From Pseudoalteromonas peptidolytica (lineage in GTDB: Bacteria > Pseudomonadota > Gammaproteobacteria > Enterobacterales > Alteromonadaceae): DNA of 64,000 nucleotides. The translations under genes and the position numbers were made by a program. The notes under the pieces are model-generated. The model was not told where the DNA came from and made no database searches. It saw only the letters and a program-made list of their open reading frames with translations. Position 1 is the first letter of the stretch. The number at the start of each line of letters is the position of its first letter. The stretch spans positions 1 to 64,000 of the forward strand of contig NZ_WEHZ01000015.1 in the NCBI RefSeq assembly GCF_012641745.1, given 5' to 3'. Below, in pieces: positions 7,920-18,500 of this stretch.

Positions 7920-9362
7920 ATGTCACAAGACTTGATCCAGCCTGACTCGTTCAGCTACGAACAAATACTGAACGATCTCACCGGCAAATTAGAAGAAAAA
8001 TACTCCGAAACCGATGGTGCTTGGCGCGACTTTTACAAATTTGGTACCGGGCAAATTATTCTAGAATTACTCTCTGCAGTCGGTTCATTTACCACATATT
8101 CTGCACTTGCAAATCGACGAGAAGCATACCTACACGAAACTCATTTAGAAAGCTCAGCTCGCGCAATCGCGGGGCCTCTTGGCTACTCTGCATATCGTGG
8201 TAGCAACGTGAGCCTGCGTTTATCCATTTACACCTCAAGTGTCACCACTATCAAAAAGTTCGACAAAGTCGGTGAATACGAAGATGAGTCTGGCGTATAT
8301 GATTTACTCTCATTGGGAGATTATACGATTTCTCCGCCAAACAGTGAAAATGCACTACCGACACAAATCGATGTTGCCATTGGACAACTTGCCACAACAT
8401 CTATCATATTGCCTACCTCTAAACCGCAAGTATTTAGATTTACAGAAGAAAATGTCAGCGAGCACTTTGAATTAAAGCTCAACAATAAAGCCGTGCCGCA
8501 CAGTGAAGATGTCATAGATCTGATCAATGGCAAATATGTTTGTATCACCAACACGGTGGGTTCCATTGATGTAATGGCTATTAATGACTACCTAGCAGAT
8601 ACCGATAAGTTCAGGGCCGGATATGAATTGTCACTACTGTATATTCAACTGCATGAAAACAAGCGCGTGCAGTTGACCAATATTAACCTAGAAGTCGGCA
8701 CGTTAGAGAACGTGGCGATCGCGAGTCGCTATCAAGCTCCAGATACCGTCGGCGAGATACAGGTAAAAGGCCCGCTTCGCCACGAAACCGGGCGTGTGAT
8801 AAGAGGCCGTCACGACTATATGAAGCGCATCACTGAAGTGCTCCCAAATGCCATAGATGTACGAGCTAAAGATTTAGATTCAGCAAAGCAAATGATCGCC
8901 TACATTATTGACACCGAGCAGCCTCTCACCGAAGCAGAAAAAGAAAACGTAATAGCACAGGTCGCACCGGAAGAAAATCGCCCGATGGGTGTAACACCGC
9001 CAGTATTGGTAAGTGGTCGTGTTGTAGAAGTGATCTTAGAAGTACAGATCATCCCTAAAAAAGGTAATCAACTCCCCTCTTCGATTGATATCGATGTGCT
9101 CCAATCTTTGGCTCAATTTGAAAACCGCTTAGGTCTAAAGCTAGATTCTTTTGACGTAGAAAGTGCCATTCTAGCTGATCTCCCTTACGCCAAGGCCGTG
9201 CGCATAGAGGTGCTCCCAGCCCCCGATATCAGCGATGAAGAACTGGAGCAATGGCAACCACTTAACATTGCTTGGAGTGAGTATTTCAAATTCATGCCAC
9301 GTGTGTCGCTATATGACTCAAGTAAAAGCTTTGAAGCGACTTCAGGTCCCGCTCAGCGTTAG
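7920..9362 (+). CDS. Baseplate J / gp6-like wedge protein
   Basis: 480 aa. Starts with an N-terminal helical segment (YSETDGAWRDFYKFGTGQII), then ALANRREAYLHETHLESSAR and GYSAYRGSNVSLRLSIYTSS, which read like the gp6/J fold where the chain leads into beta domains. Later segments such as KRITEVLPNAIDVRAKDLDS and a C-terminal ferredoxin-like region (LGLKLDSFDVESAILADLPY) fit this family. gp6/J proteins form the wedge dimers surrounding the hub. It overlaps the next reading frame at its stop and is in the gp25-J-I order. Confidence 0.85.
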   Translation: MSQDLIQPDSFSYEQILNDLTGKLEEKYSETDGAWRDFYKFGTGQIILELLSAVGSFTTYSALANRREAYLHETHLESSARAIAGPLGYSAYRGSNVSLRLSIYTSSVTTIKKFDKVGEYEDESGVYDLLSLGDYTISPPNSENALPTQIDVAIGQLATTSIILPTSKPQVFRFTEENVSEHFELKLNNKAVPHSEDVIDLINGKYVCITNTVGSIDVMAINDYLADTDKFRAGYELSLLYIQLHENKRVQLTNINLEVGTLENVAIASRYQAPDTVGEIQVKGPLRHETGRVIRGRHDYMKRITEVLPNAIDVRAKDLDSAKQMIAYIIDTEQPLTEAEKENVIAQVAPEENRPMGVTPPVLVSGRVVEVILEVQIIPKKGNQLPSSIDIDVLQSLAQFENRLGLKLDSFDVESAILADLPYAKAVRIEVLPAPDISDEELEQWQPLNIAWSEYFKFMPRVSLYDSSKSFEATSGPAQR

Positions 9363-9379
9363 TGCATATGGAGAGTGAG

Positions 9380-10999
9380 ATGCAAAATTCTTTTATTGAT
9401 ATTCAAGGGTTAGTACCGGAAAAGCTGCGAAATAAGCCGCTATTTAAAGACGTGATCGACGCCCTAGAACATATCTATTTTGAGCGGACAAACAATGTTC
9501 AAGAACATTTGGAAGCAATTAGGGATAAGTACGCCACTTACTTAGTGCTAGCCAAACAACCTGCCTCAGACATATTTCAAATCACAGGTTACCCAAACGA
9601 CACCATCATTGAACCCAGTGTGTACATGGATGAACCGCTGATTAAACGACAAGTCGCTGAATTGAGTTTTGGCACAGGTACACATCAATTCATCGCACAA
9701 GCACTATCACTAGAGCCCATCAGCCACATCGTTGCCGATGAGGCAGTCGAATACATCAAGCAAATTACACCGTTACAACGCAACATGAAAGAGGGCTATT
9801 TCGAAGAAAATGCCCTATATGAAATAAAGTGTGCTGCACCTGTACGTTTTGAGTATTTGGGTTTGTCTCATGGCCATCCAGTTCCAATTGATTCCATCAA
9901 ATGCGAGACACTGGGCTTAGTATACCAATTCAACGACTTACGAAACTCCGATTTGTATGCGTTAGAACCGGGTTTTAAGTACCGAATTCAATCAGCTGCC
10001 GAAGGGTTTGAGTGGGTTATTCAAGGCAAAAAATACACCCAAGAAGACCTTGACCTAAGTCGCAACCGAAACAGTCAAATTATTTCTGAGTTCGGGTATC
10101 AATATCTCACCGATGCGTTGAACATGAGTCCTCTAGATGTAGCACTGGTGCGCTCATTTTTAACGGCCATTCACCAGCTAAAAGGCTCCAGAAAAGGGGT
10201 TGAGCTGATGCTCGATTTGCTTGAGCTTAAAGAATACGTACAACTGTTTGAGTGGTGGGAAGATGATCCGACAGGCGAAACCGCTGATGAAATGACCTAT
10301 CGCGTGGAAGTCGATCTGACCAAAAGCAACGATAAGTTGACAGGCAATGCACTGCAAGCACTGAGACTCTTTTTGCGTCAATACGTTTACCCAGTGATGA
10401 GTGACTTTGCACTACTCATCAATTTTGTTGATGAAAAACTACGCACCGCATACAACATTCTACCTCATCAAACCCTCGATGGGACAGTACAATCACCACT
10501 GGTGTTGGGGGTGCATTATCGCGCAAATCATACGCTCGAAGGAAGTGTCGCCTCTCCAGTGATGCTAGATGTCAGAGGTCTATTGGAGCGTGAGTACTTA
10601 GCCACCATGACGAGTATTGTACAAGAGTATACTTGCTCAGTAAGTACAGAAATTAACACAGCCGTCAACGTGCTCACAGACCGAGAAATTCCAGGTGCCA
10701 CATCAACAAGCGTGTTGTTTGGCATGGCAGGTGTCGGACTCAGTCAATTTTATGGCTACACTGTCAGCCCTATCGTTACCAGTGTGGTTGGCTTGGTTCA
10801 TCAAGATTTGCTTGGCTACACGAAAGAAAGAGAACAGGAGCAAACCCTTACAGTCACACTTAATGCCAACATCGTAGGCACAAAAGGCATAGTAGCACAG
10901 ACACTTAGAAGCTCTTTACCTTCACCTTTAATGTGCATGATAGTCGGACAATTGGACCGAGAGTTTTCGGGTAACATACACAGTGTGCCGCCAGACTAG
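9380..10999 (+). CDS. Tail protein I / gp7-like baseplate wedge component
   Basis: About 539 aa from ATG 9380, chosen because GGAGAG precedes it at proper spacing; in-frame GTG 9362 and ATG 9368 are alternatives. A tail protein I-like core is visible around residues 250-300 (MSPLDVALVRSFLTAIHQLK, GVELMLDLLELKEYVQLFEWW). The C-terminal third has repeated LDGTVQSPLVLGV / LEGSVASPVMLDV segments, probably beta structure contacting fibres. It follows the J-like gene as P2 gpI follows gpJ and likely joins the wedge to the fibre network. A TTGTACAA at 10617 is intragenic and encodes part of SIVQE. Confidence 0.72.
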   Translation: MQNSFIDIQGLVPEKLRNKPLFKDVIDALEHIYFERTNNVQEHLEAIRDKYATYLVLAKQPASDIFQITGYPNDTIIEPSVYMDEPLIKRQVAELSFGTGTHQFIAQALSLEPISHIVADEAVEYIKQITPLQRNMKEGYFEENALYEIKCAAPVRFEYLGLSHGHPVPIDSIKCETLGLVYQFNDLRNSDLYALEPGFKYRIQSAAEGFEWVIQGKKYTQEDLDLSRNRNSQIISEFGYQYLTDALNMSPLDVALVRSFLTAIHQLKGSRKGVELMLDLLELKEYVQLFEWWEDDPTGETADEMTYRVEVDLTKSNDKLTGNALQALRLFLRQYVYPVMSDFALLINFVDEKLRTAYNILPHQTLDGTVQSPLVLGVHYRANHTLEGSVASPVMLDVRGLLEREYLATMTSIVQEYTCSVSTEINTAVNVLTDREIPGATSTSVLFGMAGVGLSQFYGYTVSPIVTSVVGLVHQDLLGYTKEREQEQTLTVTLNANIVGTKGIVAQTLRSSLPSPLMCMIVGQLDREFSGNIHSVPPD

Positions 11000-11181
11000 C
11001 CGAATCATGTATTGTGAATGAATAAAAAGCATCAGAATTAACATGTTAGATTCTATGGTACGTACATAAAATCATGACGATAACACATGGTAGCACTGAG
11101 ACAAATTCGCTAATTGGTTTGAAGCAAGAGTAACAGTCTATATTCTTTTTTCACTCCTTTTCGCTTTACGCTAGCGCCACA

Positions 11182-11229
11182 TTGTACAACAGTGGTAGTA
11201 TTAACACAGACTTATGTCTTGAGACTTGT
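11182..11229 (+). promoter_or_regulatory. Bipartite regulatory region in the 280-bp gap
   Basis: ATTGTACAAC (core 11182-11189), then CTTGAGACTTGT (11218-11229), in the gap after the tail-protein-I gene. The next gene starts at 11280 with a clear ribosome-binding site (GAGGGG). The gap upstream of 11182 shows nothing else recognisable. Confidence 0.55.
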
Positions 11230-11279
11230 AGGTGGCCTATCCCAAACGCCACCAAAATGAAAATTGAGGGGATTATTCC

Positions 11280-14200
11280 ATGGCTATAACAGGCATTGTG
11301 ACCAATAAAGGTCTTGCCGAAGCTGTAAAGGCATCATCGAACCAGGGCTGGTCGATTTTCCCAACACGGTTTGGTATTTCGGCACAAGACGGGGAGTTGA
11401 GTGCAAAGCGAACTGATACAAATGTCACTTGGTATGACGCACACATCACAGATCAAACTGTGGTTTCTGAAAATACCATTCAGTTTGTTTGTACAATACC
11501 TCCACAGGTAACCGAAACAGATCAGCACATCAAAGAGATTTACCTGTTCGGTGAAAATCCAGACGAAGGGTCGGAGTTTTTGCTGGCGATCGGTCACCCA
11601 AGCGATAACGTCACTTATTTTAAAGATGGCTCTATCACGCTGCGCATGCACGTCACGCTTGCCAATATTCAAGCATCACAAGTATTTGAATTTAAATACA
11701 CAGGCCATCGCTCGATTGAAGAACATAACACCGATGCAACCGCTCACCAAGAATTATTCGGCACGCTCACCGATCAAATTAAAGCGCTGGGTGAAACTAT
11801 CCTAGTGGATGGTCAGCTTGCCAGTGGTGGCTCTATGTATATTGATCGTGCAACAGGACGATGCAAAGTAGATTCAGCGCGTTTTTACCACAAGGGCGTA
11901 CTTTACACGGTGCCTGCGGGCGAAGTTATCATACCTTTGAGTGGCGTGATGGGAGTGGGTGTTTGGCTCTCAACCGATACAGACACACAAGAGAAAACGC
12001 TAAAATGGGGCACTCGCCATCAAAGCGCTGGCACACGTTACTATGAAATTCATGTTGTCGAAGATGGTTATCTCAAAACGGTTGTAAAAGGTGAAATTGT
12101 ACAAGAGCCAGTGTCTAGCGCCATTGTTCGTTATGACAGAGATGCTAATGGCTCTTATGTGGTCAATGGTCTAAAAGCAACAATAACCGAAACCGACGAT
12201 AGTTCTTATGTTATTCAAGTTTCTGAAGGCAAAGCCCATATCGACGGCACAGAAATAAAACAACATAAAACCGTTGAGATAAAAGAGTACTTTGACCCTG
12301 ATACCGCGCCGGTTGCTGCCGAGCGACATACATTTAAGCCTGATGCTAAGGGAATTATGGGTGTATCTCTTTTTGAGCAACCCGTTGCAACTGATAAGCC
12401 TATTAGGGTTGATTACACCAAACAGCAAGTATTCCGAGTGCTAAGAGGCCAATTTAGCGCTACACGTGACTTTGTTGTAGAAAACCCTACTAAAATAATC
12501 GCCGTATATGGTGACGGCCGACAATACCGTGAAGGCGTACACTTTGACATATCTGGATCTTTTATAGACTGGTCTAGAAGTGGAACTCAAGCGCCTACGA
12601 TGGATGCGCACTATTTCATCGAAGTCCAATTTACCAAAACAGAAACAGTGCCCACCAACGACATCAGTGCAGCCGGTTTTACATTGCAAGATGCGGTCGA
12701 AGATTCCCATTTCTTAGTCAGTTATGAAACGCTGCTACCAAGAAAAGACTTGGTTATCTTAAATCGCACAGGGCAAATAGAACGCGTTAAAGGCAAAGGG
12801 GACACTCGTTCATTGACTACCCCAGCAGTACCGGCCGGCGCCCTACAGCTTGCTGAAATTCGCCACCATTGGACTGCGGGAGTTAACCCTCAGATCGAAG
12901 ACTCAGGCGTGGTGGCACTCAAAGCGTCCGAATTAAACGAAATGCGCAACCATATTTCACAACTGTTTGATATGTTGGCTGTTGAGCGCGTTGAACGCCT
13001 TGCGAACTCGGACGATCCACGTACTACAAAAGGTATGTTTGTTGACCCATTCATCAGCGATGACTATCGTGATGGTGGCGCTACACAAACCGCAATGGTC
13101 GATGCACAGAACCAAGAGCTCACCTTGGCATTTGATGTCAATACCATAGATACCAAGTCAATCAGCCAAGAAGATGCACCACAGGGTCTAGCCTGCTTAC
13201 CGTATACTTTAAAAGAAATTGTCTCTCAAAATGCCAGTACAGGGGCCATGAAGGTCAATCCATATGCGGCATTTGACCCAATTCCACCGAAGCTGACAAT
13301 TTCTCCGGCGATCGATAATTGGACAGTACAAACAAACCTAAGAACTTCCATTAGCCGTACCGTCATTGCGTCGCGTCAACGTATGCGCGCCTCTGATTTC
13401 AGACAGCGTTTTGGTAGTGGTAGTGTTGCCACAGTCACTAATTCTCGAAATGTGAGCTCATCCACGACCATGCGTGTAGAAGATTTGCCTAACTTACGTA
13501 GTCTGCGCGTTAGCTTTGACCTGCAAGGCTTTAAGCCAGGTGAAGCGGTAAGAAATATTCGCTTTGGGAGCAAAGATGTAACAGATTCTGTTGGTGAATA
13601 CGGCCTCCCAGCGGTTGACAAAACACTGCTAATTGGCGACAACAGACGATTAGATACACGCCCACTGTTTGAAGGCGCACAGCATGCAATCCTTAACTGG
13701 GAGCGCAGCAACCCTTCTACTAATGGGCAAGTTGGTAATGAAAGTTCTGCGTGGTCTGTATCGAACGGCCATCTTCAATATCGATTTAATTCAACCTCTT
13801 GGGCAATGCTGCTTTCAACCAATACATTTGATAACTTTGATGTAACCGCCCGTTTCACAGGCCTTGATAACGACAATGACCGCATGGGTATCGTTATTGC
13901 TCGGATCAAAGTTGACGGTAAAGAGCATACCCTCAGTGCTGTTCGAAACCAAGACAAAGGCGAGAACGATTTGCGCTGGGCCATTATTAAAGATTATCGC
14001 TCAGCCGATGCCACTGAGATTTCTCGCTCAAAAAATACCGATGTGCGTAACAATAATGGGGCGGCTTGGTCAGCATTCCCTGAAGGGATGTTAGTCCGCG
14101 TGCGCCGTCAAGGTGACATCATTGAATGTTGGACTAGCGAGGCTGGAGAAAGTGAGCTAAAAGCGTCATCTAAATATCTGATTGATTTAAGTAAGGACTC

Positions 14201-14306
14201 CCGCCTAGCGGTATTTAGACGTCCTTGTTCATGGGGTCTGGGTTCATTTAGCCAACAAAACCGTGCTGAGGTTATCAGCCACACAAACCATGGCAACTTA
14301 GGCTAA
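11280..14306 (+). CDS. Large tail-collar/baseplate protein ending in a lectin-like domain
   Basis: 1008 aa. The N-terminus (AITGIVTNKGLAEAVKASSNQ, then NTIQFVCTIPPQVTE and EIYLFGE) matches the phage tail-collar fibre N-terminal family (DUF3751-like), the anchor of baseplate-attached proteins. A long beta-rich middle follows, resembling DUF4815-type proteins. The last ~230 residues are a lectin/laminin-G-like domain (WSVSNGHLQYRFNSTSWAML, RFTGLDNDNDRMGIVIARI). Residues 1-750 align along their length with the 1267-aa protein two genes on, which instead continues into the region encoded here by the separate 403-aa gene. This looks like a paralogue split by a domain insertion. Confidence 0.75.
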   Translation: MAITGIVTNKGLAEAVKASSNQGWSIFPTRFGISAQDGELSAKRTDTNVTWYDAHITDQTVVSENTIQFVCTIPPQVTETDQHIKEIYLFGENPDEGSEFLLAIGHPSDNVTYFKDGSITLRMHVTLANIQASQVFEFKYTGHRSIEEHNTDATAHQELFGTLTDQIKALGETILVDGQLASGGSMYIDRATGRCKVDSARFYHKGVLYTVPAGEVIIPLSGVMGVGVWLSTDTDTQEKTLKWGTRHQSAGTRYYEIHVVEDGYLKTVVKGEIVQEPVSSAIVRYDRDANGSYVVNGLKATITETDDSSYVIQVSEGKAHIDGTEIKQHKTVEIKEYFDPDTAPVAAERHTFKPDAKGIMGVSLFEQPVATDKPIRVDYTKQQVFRVLRGQFSATRDFVVENPTKIIAVYGDGRQYREGVHFDISGSFIDWSRSGTQAPTMDAHYFIEVQFTKTETVPTNDISAAGFTLQDAVEDSHFLVSYETLLPRKDLVILNRTGQIERVKGKGDTRSLTTPAVPAGALQLAEIRHHWTAGVNPQIEDSGVVALKASELNEMRNHISQLFDMLAVERVERLANSDDPRTTKGMFVDPFISDDYRDGGATQTAMVDAQNQELTLAFDVNTIDTKSISQEDAPQGLACLPYTLKEIVSQNASTGAMKVNPYAAFDPIPPKLTISPAIDNWTVQTNLRTSISRTVIASRQRMRASDFRQRFGSGSVATVTNSRNVSSSTTMRVEDLPNLRSLRVSFDLQGFKPGEAVRNIRFGSKDVTDSVGEYGLPAVDKTLLIGDNRRLDTRPLFEGAQHAILNWERSNPSTNGQVGNESSAWSVSNGHLQYRFNSTSWAMLLSTNTFDNFDVTARFTGLDNDNDRMGIVIARIKVDGKEHTLSAVRNQDKGENDLRWAIIKDYRSADATEISRSKNTDVRNNNGAAWSAFPEGMLVRVRRQGDIIECWTSEAGESELKASSKYLIDLSKDSRLAVFRRPCSWGLGSFSQQNRAEVISHTNHGNLG

Positions 14307-14315
14307 TAAAGAGAG

Positions 14316-14327
14316 AATGAGACATGT
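14316..14327 (+). promoter_or_regulatory. AATGAGACATGT element overlapping a start codon
   Basis: A variant of the AATGAGACTTGT element overlaps the ATG of the 403-aa gene (ATG 14324). No TTGTACAA lies upstream in this 17-bp gap, so the second element can occur alone. Confidence 0.4.
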
Positions 14328-15535
14328 CTAACACATTGATAGCAGATCACAACGGGGCTGTACGCGGCTCATTCCAAATTCCATCAAATGTGCCCGCGGG
14401 TACCTATGATGTAACAGTGGAAGGTAACAAAAATAGCAGCGCAGCGACGACCTTTACCGGACACGGGCAAGCTGAGGTTACCCAAGTACAAGATGTGATC
14501 ACCACATCACTAACACAAATTACGCGCTACGACCCATTAGCACAAACATTTACTTTTGATCGTACATTGTATCTAGCCGCAGCCGATGTCTGGTTTACCA
14601 AAATAGGTGAAACCGCACTAACTGTGGACATACGCACGACAGAAAACGGCATTCCGACACAAACTGTATTACGTCGCACACGTGTTGAAGCTCATACGAT
14701 CACCACACAAAACAACACTGCAACACGCATTACCTTTGACCCCGTGCTGTTAGAGCGTGGTGTTGAATACTGTATTGTGCTGATGTCTGATGATCCGAAC
14801 TATGAAGTTGAAGTGGCCACATTAGGCGACTATGACGAAAGAGCTGACGCATGGGTAACAGCGCAACCATTTCAAATTGGTGTGCTATTGAGCTCAAGTA
14901 ATGCCGTGACTTGGACGCCGCATCAAAAAACTGACCTACGTTTTACGCTGCATGAAGCTGAGTTTACCTCAACCACAAGAAACTATAACTTGGGCGAGTT
15001 TGATTTGTATGAAGCAGATCTGGTGCAAACACAGTTTAACGCCATGCGCCAAGATGCAGAAACCGACGTTAACCTCGTGATGACCTTGCCGAGCAATCGT
15101 GAAGTGCGCTTGAAAGAAGGCTCATTAATCACCCTAGGCGAGAAGGTAACAGGTCGTGCGAAGGTCAAGGTGGAGCTATCAGGCACCAAAGGTAAAACTC
15201 CACAAGTTCTGGCACCGATTACTATGGTGGGTGCTGGTGTAAAAGAAAAAGGTATTTATATCACCCGTCACATCAGCTTAGGCGAGCATGTCGATGTTCG
15301 TGTTGGATTTGATGCTGCGACAGGCCTTGACTCAAAAGTGACAGCGTACTACTCAACGGGTTCACAATGGCTGGAACTGCCATTAGTAGAGCAAATGTCG
15401 CTGGGCGGTGGTTTTAGCGAGCGACGCTACGAATTAAATGATATCTCGGGTGAAACTATACGCATTAAGCTAGAACTTGAAGGTACCGCAAATGATGTAC
15501 CGCGCGTACGCCCTTTACGTGTGACCGTAGTTTAA
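14324..15535 (+). CDS. Baseplate/fibre protein homologous to the C-terminal third of the 1267-aa protein
   Basis: 403 aa. It aligns with about the last 420 residues of the 1267-aa protein: GAVRGSFQIPSNVPAGTYDV versus GVLKGKFKIPKETYPAGRKA, RYDPLAQTFTFDRTLYLAAA versus RWDPLAQTFTLNESHFISGV, QIGVLLSSSNAVTWTPHQKT versus QIGVMLSSSNATTWTPHQKA. It begins where the homology of the 1008-aa protein leaves off, so the two adjacent proteins together correspond to one uninterrupted paralogue. Presumably it assembles with the 1008-aa protein in the baseplate periphery. The exact function is unknown. Confidence 0.72.
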   Translation: MSNTLIADHNGAVRGSFQIPSNVPAGTYDVTVEGNKNSSAATTFTGHGQAEVTQVQDVITTSLTQITRYDPLAQTFTFDRTLYLAAADVWFTKIGETALTVDIRTTENGIPTQTVLRRTRVEAHTITTQNNTATRITFDPVLLERGVEYCIVLMSDDPNYEVEVATLGDYDERADAWVTAQPFQIGVLLSSSNAVTWTPHQKTDLRFTLHEAEFTSTTRNYNLGEFDLYEADLVQTQFNAMRQDAETDVNLVMTLPSNREVRLKEGSLITLGEKVTGRAKVKVELSGTKGKTPQVLAPITMVGAGVKEKGIYITRHISLGEHVDVRVGFDAATGLDSKVTAYYSTGSQWLELPLVEQMSLGGGFSERRYELNDISGETIRIKLELEGTANDVPRVRPLRVTVV

Positions 15536-15549
15536 CTCACACACATCCG

Positions 15550-15561
15550 AATGAGACTTGT
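15550..15561 (+). promoter_or_regulatory. AATGAGACTTGT element without a TTGTACAA partner
   Basis: Perfect copy of the second element 16 bp upstream of the 1267-aa gene start (ATG 15578), which also has an AAAGGA ribosome-binding site. Confidence 0.45.
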
Positions 15562-15577
15562 ATAAAGGAAAATTGAA

Positions 15578-18500
15578 ATGGCAGTTATTGGCGTCATAAC
15601 GAACGAAGGTCTATCAAAGACGATTAACGCAGCCAACCAACAAGGTTGGAACATTAACCCAACACATTTTGCTATCAGTGCAACAAAAGGTGATTTAAAT
15701 TCGTCACGCGATGGCGAGTCTACCAACGAAACTTGGTATGAAGCCCCCATAACATCACGACGTGTGATCAGTGAAAACTCTATCGAATTCGTCTGTAATA
15801 TTCCTCCGAATGCAACTACAGAAGATATGGATATCGGTGAAGTTTATCTTTATGGTAGCGTCAGCGAAGACGATAACATTCCAGCTGAAGAACCGTTTCT
15901 ACTGGCGCTTGGTCAACCTTCAAACGCCTTAACGTATTATTTTGAAGGCTCAATTTCACTGCGCCTTGTGGTAACACTAACCAACATTAATATCTCAGAG
16001 TTATTTGAGTTTAAATATGAAAATACACTCGATATTGATGACCATAACATGGATGCCGACGCCCACCCTAAATTAATCTCTGCTATTGCCCAGTGGGTTA
16101 AGGGTCTAGGTAACGCGCTACTACGTAACGGCCAATTACTCTCTGGCGGTTCATTGCATGTGTCACAGCCGATTGGCGATGATATTAAGCTACGCGCCGA
16201 TGCTGCTGCAATCTATATCAACGGTGCCGTGCTATACGTGCCGCAAACTGCTGAGCCAATTTCAGCGAGCCACAATGCTACCTTTAAATTTGGTGTCTGG
16301 GTTGATAATTCAGGCGCAGAGAATGTCGGTGGCTCAGAGCTTACTTCTCCAGACGCGTCAGTCAAGTGGGGACTCGATTATGCGCAAGATAATGTGGGCG
16401 ACTTCTACCCTGTCTATACGGTTTCTAACGGTAAACTACTGGAAGAGGAAGCACTACTATCCGATGAAGCCAAAGAGTTAGTCGCACAAATTGTGCGCTA
16501 TGATGTGGATGCCCATGGTGATTATGCTGTAAATGGCCTTGATGTGCGCTTACATGAGTTCAATACCGATGTAGATGGTGATCTCACCGACCCACTGAAA
16601 GATTCAACAACATTTGTTATCTCAAGTGGTCGTGCCCATGTCGGCGGCAGAGAAATTGATTTACGCCACGATAAACGTAGCCGCTTCAAAAACAATGCAG
16701 TTACTTACCTGACGCAAGGTGAAAGAATAGCTTTTCACCCAAACAATGATCCCGATAAGAATACAAACCGACTAGACCTAGACTTTGGTCCTGTATATCA
16801 AATTGAAGTTGTTTATGGTGAAGTGAGTTTACGCAACAAAAAAATAATCCGTACTACTGAAGGTATTGACCAGCTTGGTGTAAGTGCTGTTACTTCAATT
16901 GAAAAGATATACATTGGTTCTGGCGAAAGCGAAGTTATCTTTGAAGAAGGTACACATTGGGACTTTCTAGGTAACCAAGAAAGTAACTCGACGATAAAAT
17001 GGCGTTCTGTTGACGGTGTTCCTGGTCCTCAGGATTCGTATTATGTTGACCTAAATCACAATGAAGAGATCACCCATGCAGTGAGTATTTCCGGTGACCG
17101 TAAAGCAATAGAGATCCAAAAATCATTTACAACTGATGAAACTCCAGATGGCCTCGAAACAAGCCTAGTGCCTGGTACAGAAGTTCAGATCGACTACCAA
17201 TGGCGCGTACCTAGAATCGACCGTTTGTATTTAAACAAAGATGGTGAGTTGATAATGAAACGTGGTGTATCATCACCTTTCGCCAAACCAGCATCTCCAG
17301 CGCTGCCTGACAACGTGCTATCTCTTGCTGAAATTTATCACACTTGGTGGGAAGAACCTGATGTTAAGCGTGATGGTGTAAAAGTAGTACATATGAGCGA
17401 TCTAAATAAGATGCAGCAAAGTATTGTTGACTTATACGATTTGGTGTCATTAGAGCGCTTAAAAAATGATACAAGTCGCCAAGCACCATCAGCCACTCAT
17501 GGATTATTCGTTGATCCTATGCTGGATGACGACATGCGTGACCGAGGTCTAGAATCGAATCTAACAAGCAATAAAGTGGATGGTATTGAACAAATAGCAC
17601 AAATAAATCCTGCTCGTGAAGAGCTTGTGCTGCCTATTAATATGAAACCAAACTCTTTAAATACATCTAAAGAAACCAAACCATGGACTCTTGATTATCA
17701 GCATACGGTACTCATTGATAAGGGACGTCCTGTCGAGCAGGTTGAAAAAACGGGGAGTATGAAGGTAAACCCTTACTCGGCGTTTAAACCTATTCCGGCA
17801 AAAATGACGCTTATCCCTGCCGTTGATATTTGGACAGAAAGTAAAATAGAACTAAAAGATGGTCCGCCGCTTAATAGTACTGTTGTAAACCATGGGGTAT
17901 ATGGCTTTAAGTTTAGAGGTAATGTAACTTCACAAAAAGTAGGCTCAACTTCTCGTGCCGCTGAGTTTTTACGGGAGCTGGACGTCGAATTTACACTAGA
18001 AGGCATGTTGGAAGGGGAAGGAATTCAAGCCTTAACCTTTGATGGTGACGTATTGCCAGTCGTCTCTATTGATGGCAGTACCCCGACGATTGCAGACGCT
18101 TCTGGCGTACTCAAAGGTAAGTTTAAGATCCCAAAAGAGACGTACCCTGCAGGTCGAAAAGCAGTAACAGTGAAAGGCACAGGTATTGGTGGCAGCGAGC
18201 CAACTGAAGCAGAAGCGTCATTCACGGGTAAGGGCACCATTACAACAGAGGAGTGGCAAACTAAGTTCTCTGGAGGTTTCCAACGCTGGGATCCATTAGC
18301 GCAAACCTTCACACTTAATGAGAGCCACTTTATCTCAGGGGTCGATATTAAAATTACTAAACGCGGTGCTAAGCAACTCGTGCTGCAATTACGTAATACG
18401 ACTGTTGGTATTCCAGATAAAACATTAGCTGAAGTGCGGGTAAATGCTGACGAGTTAATTGAATACGACAGTGGACTTTATGCTTCTAAAGAAGATCCCC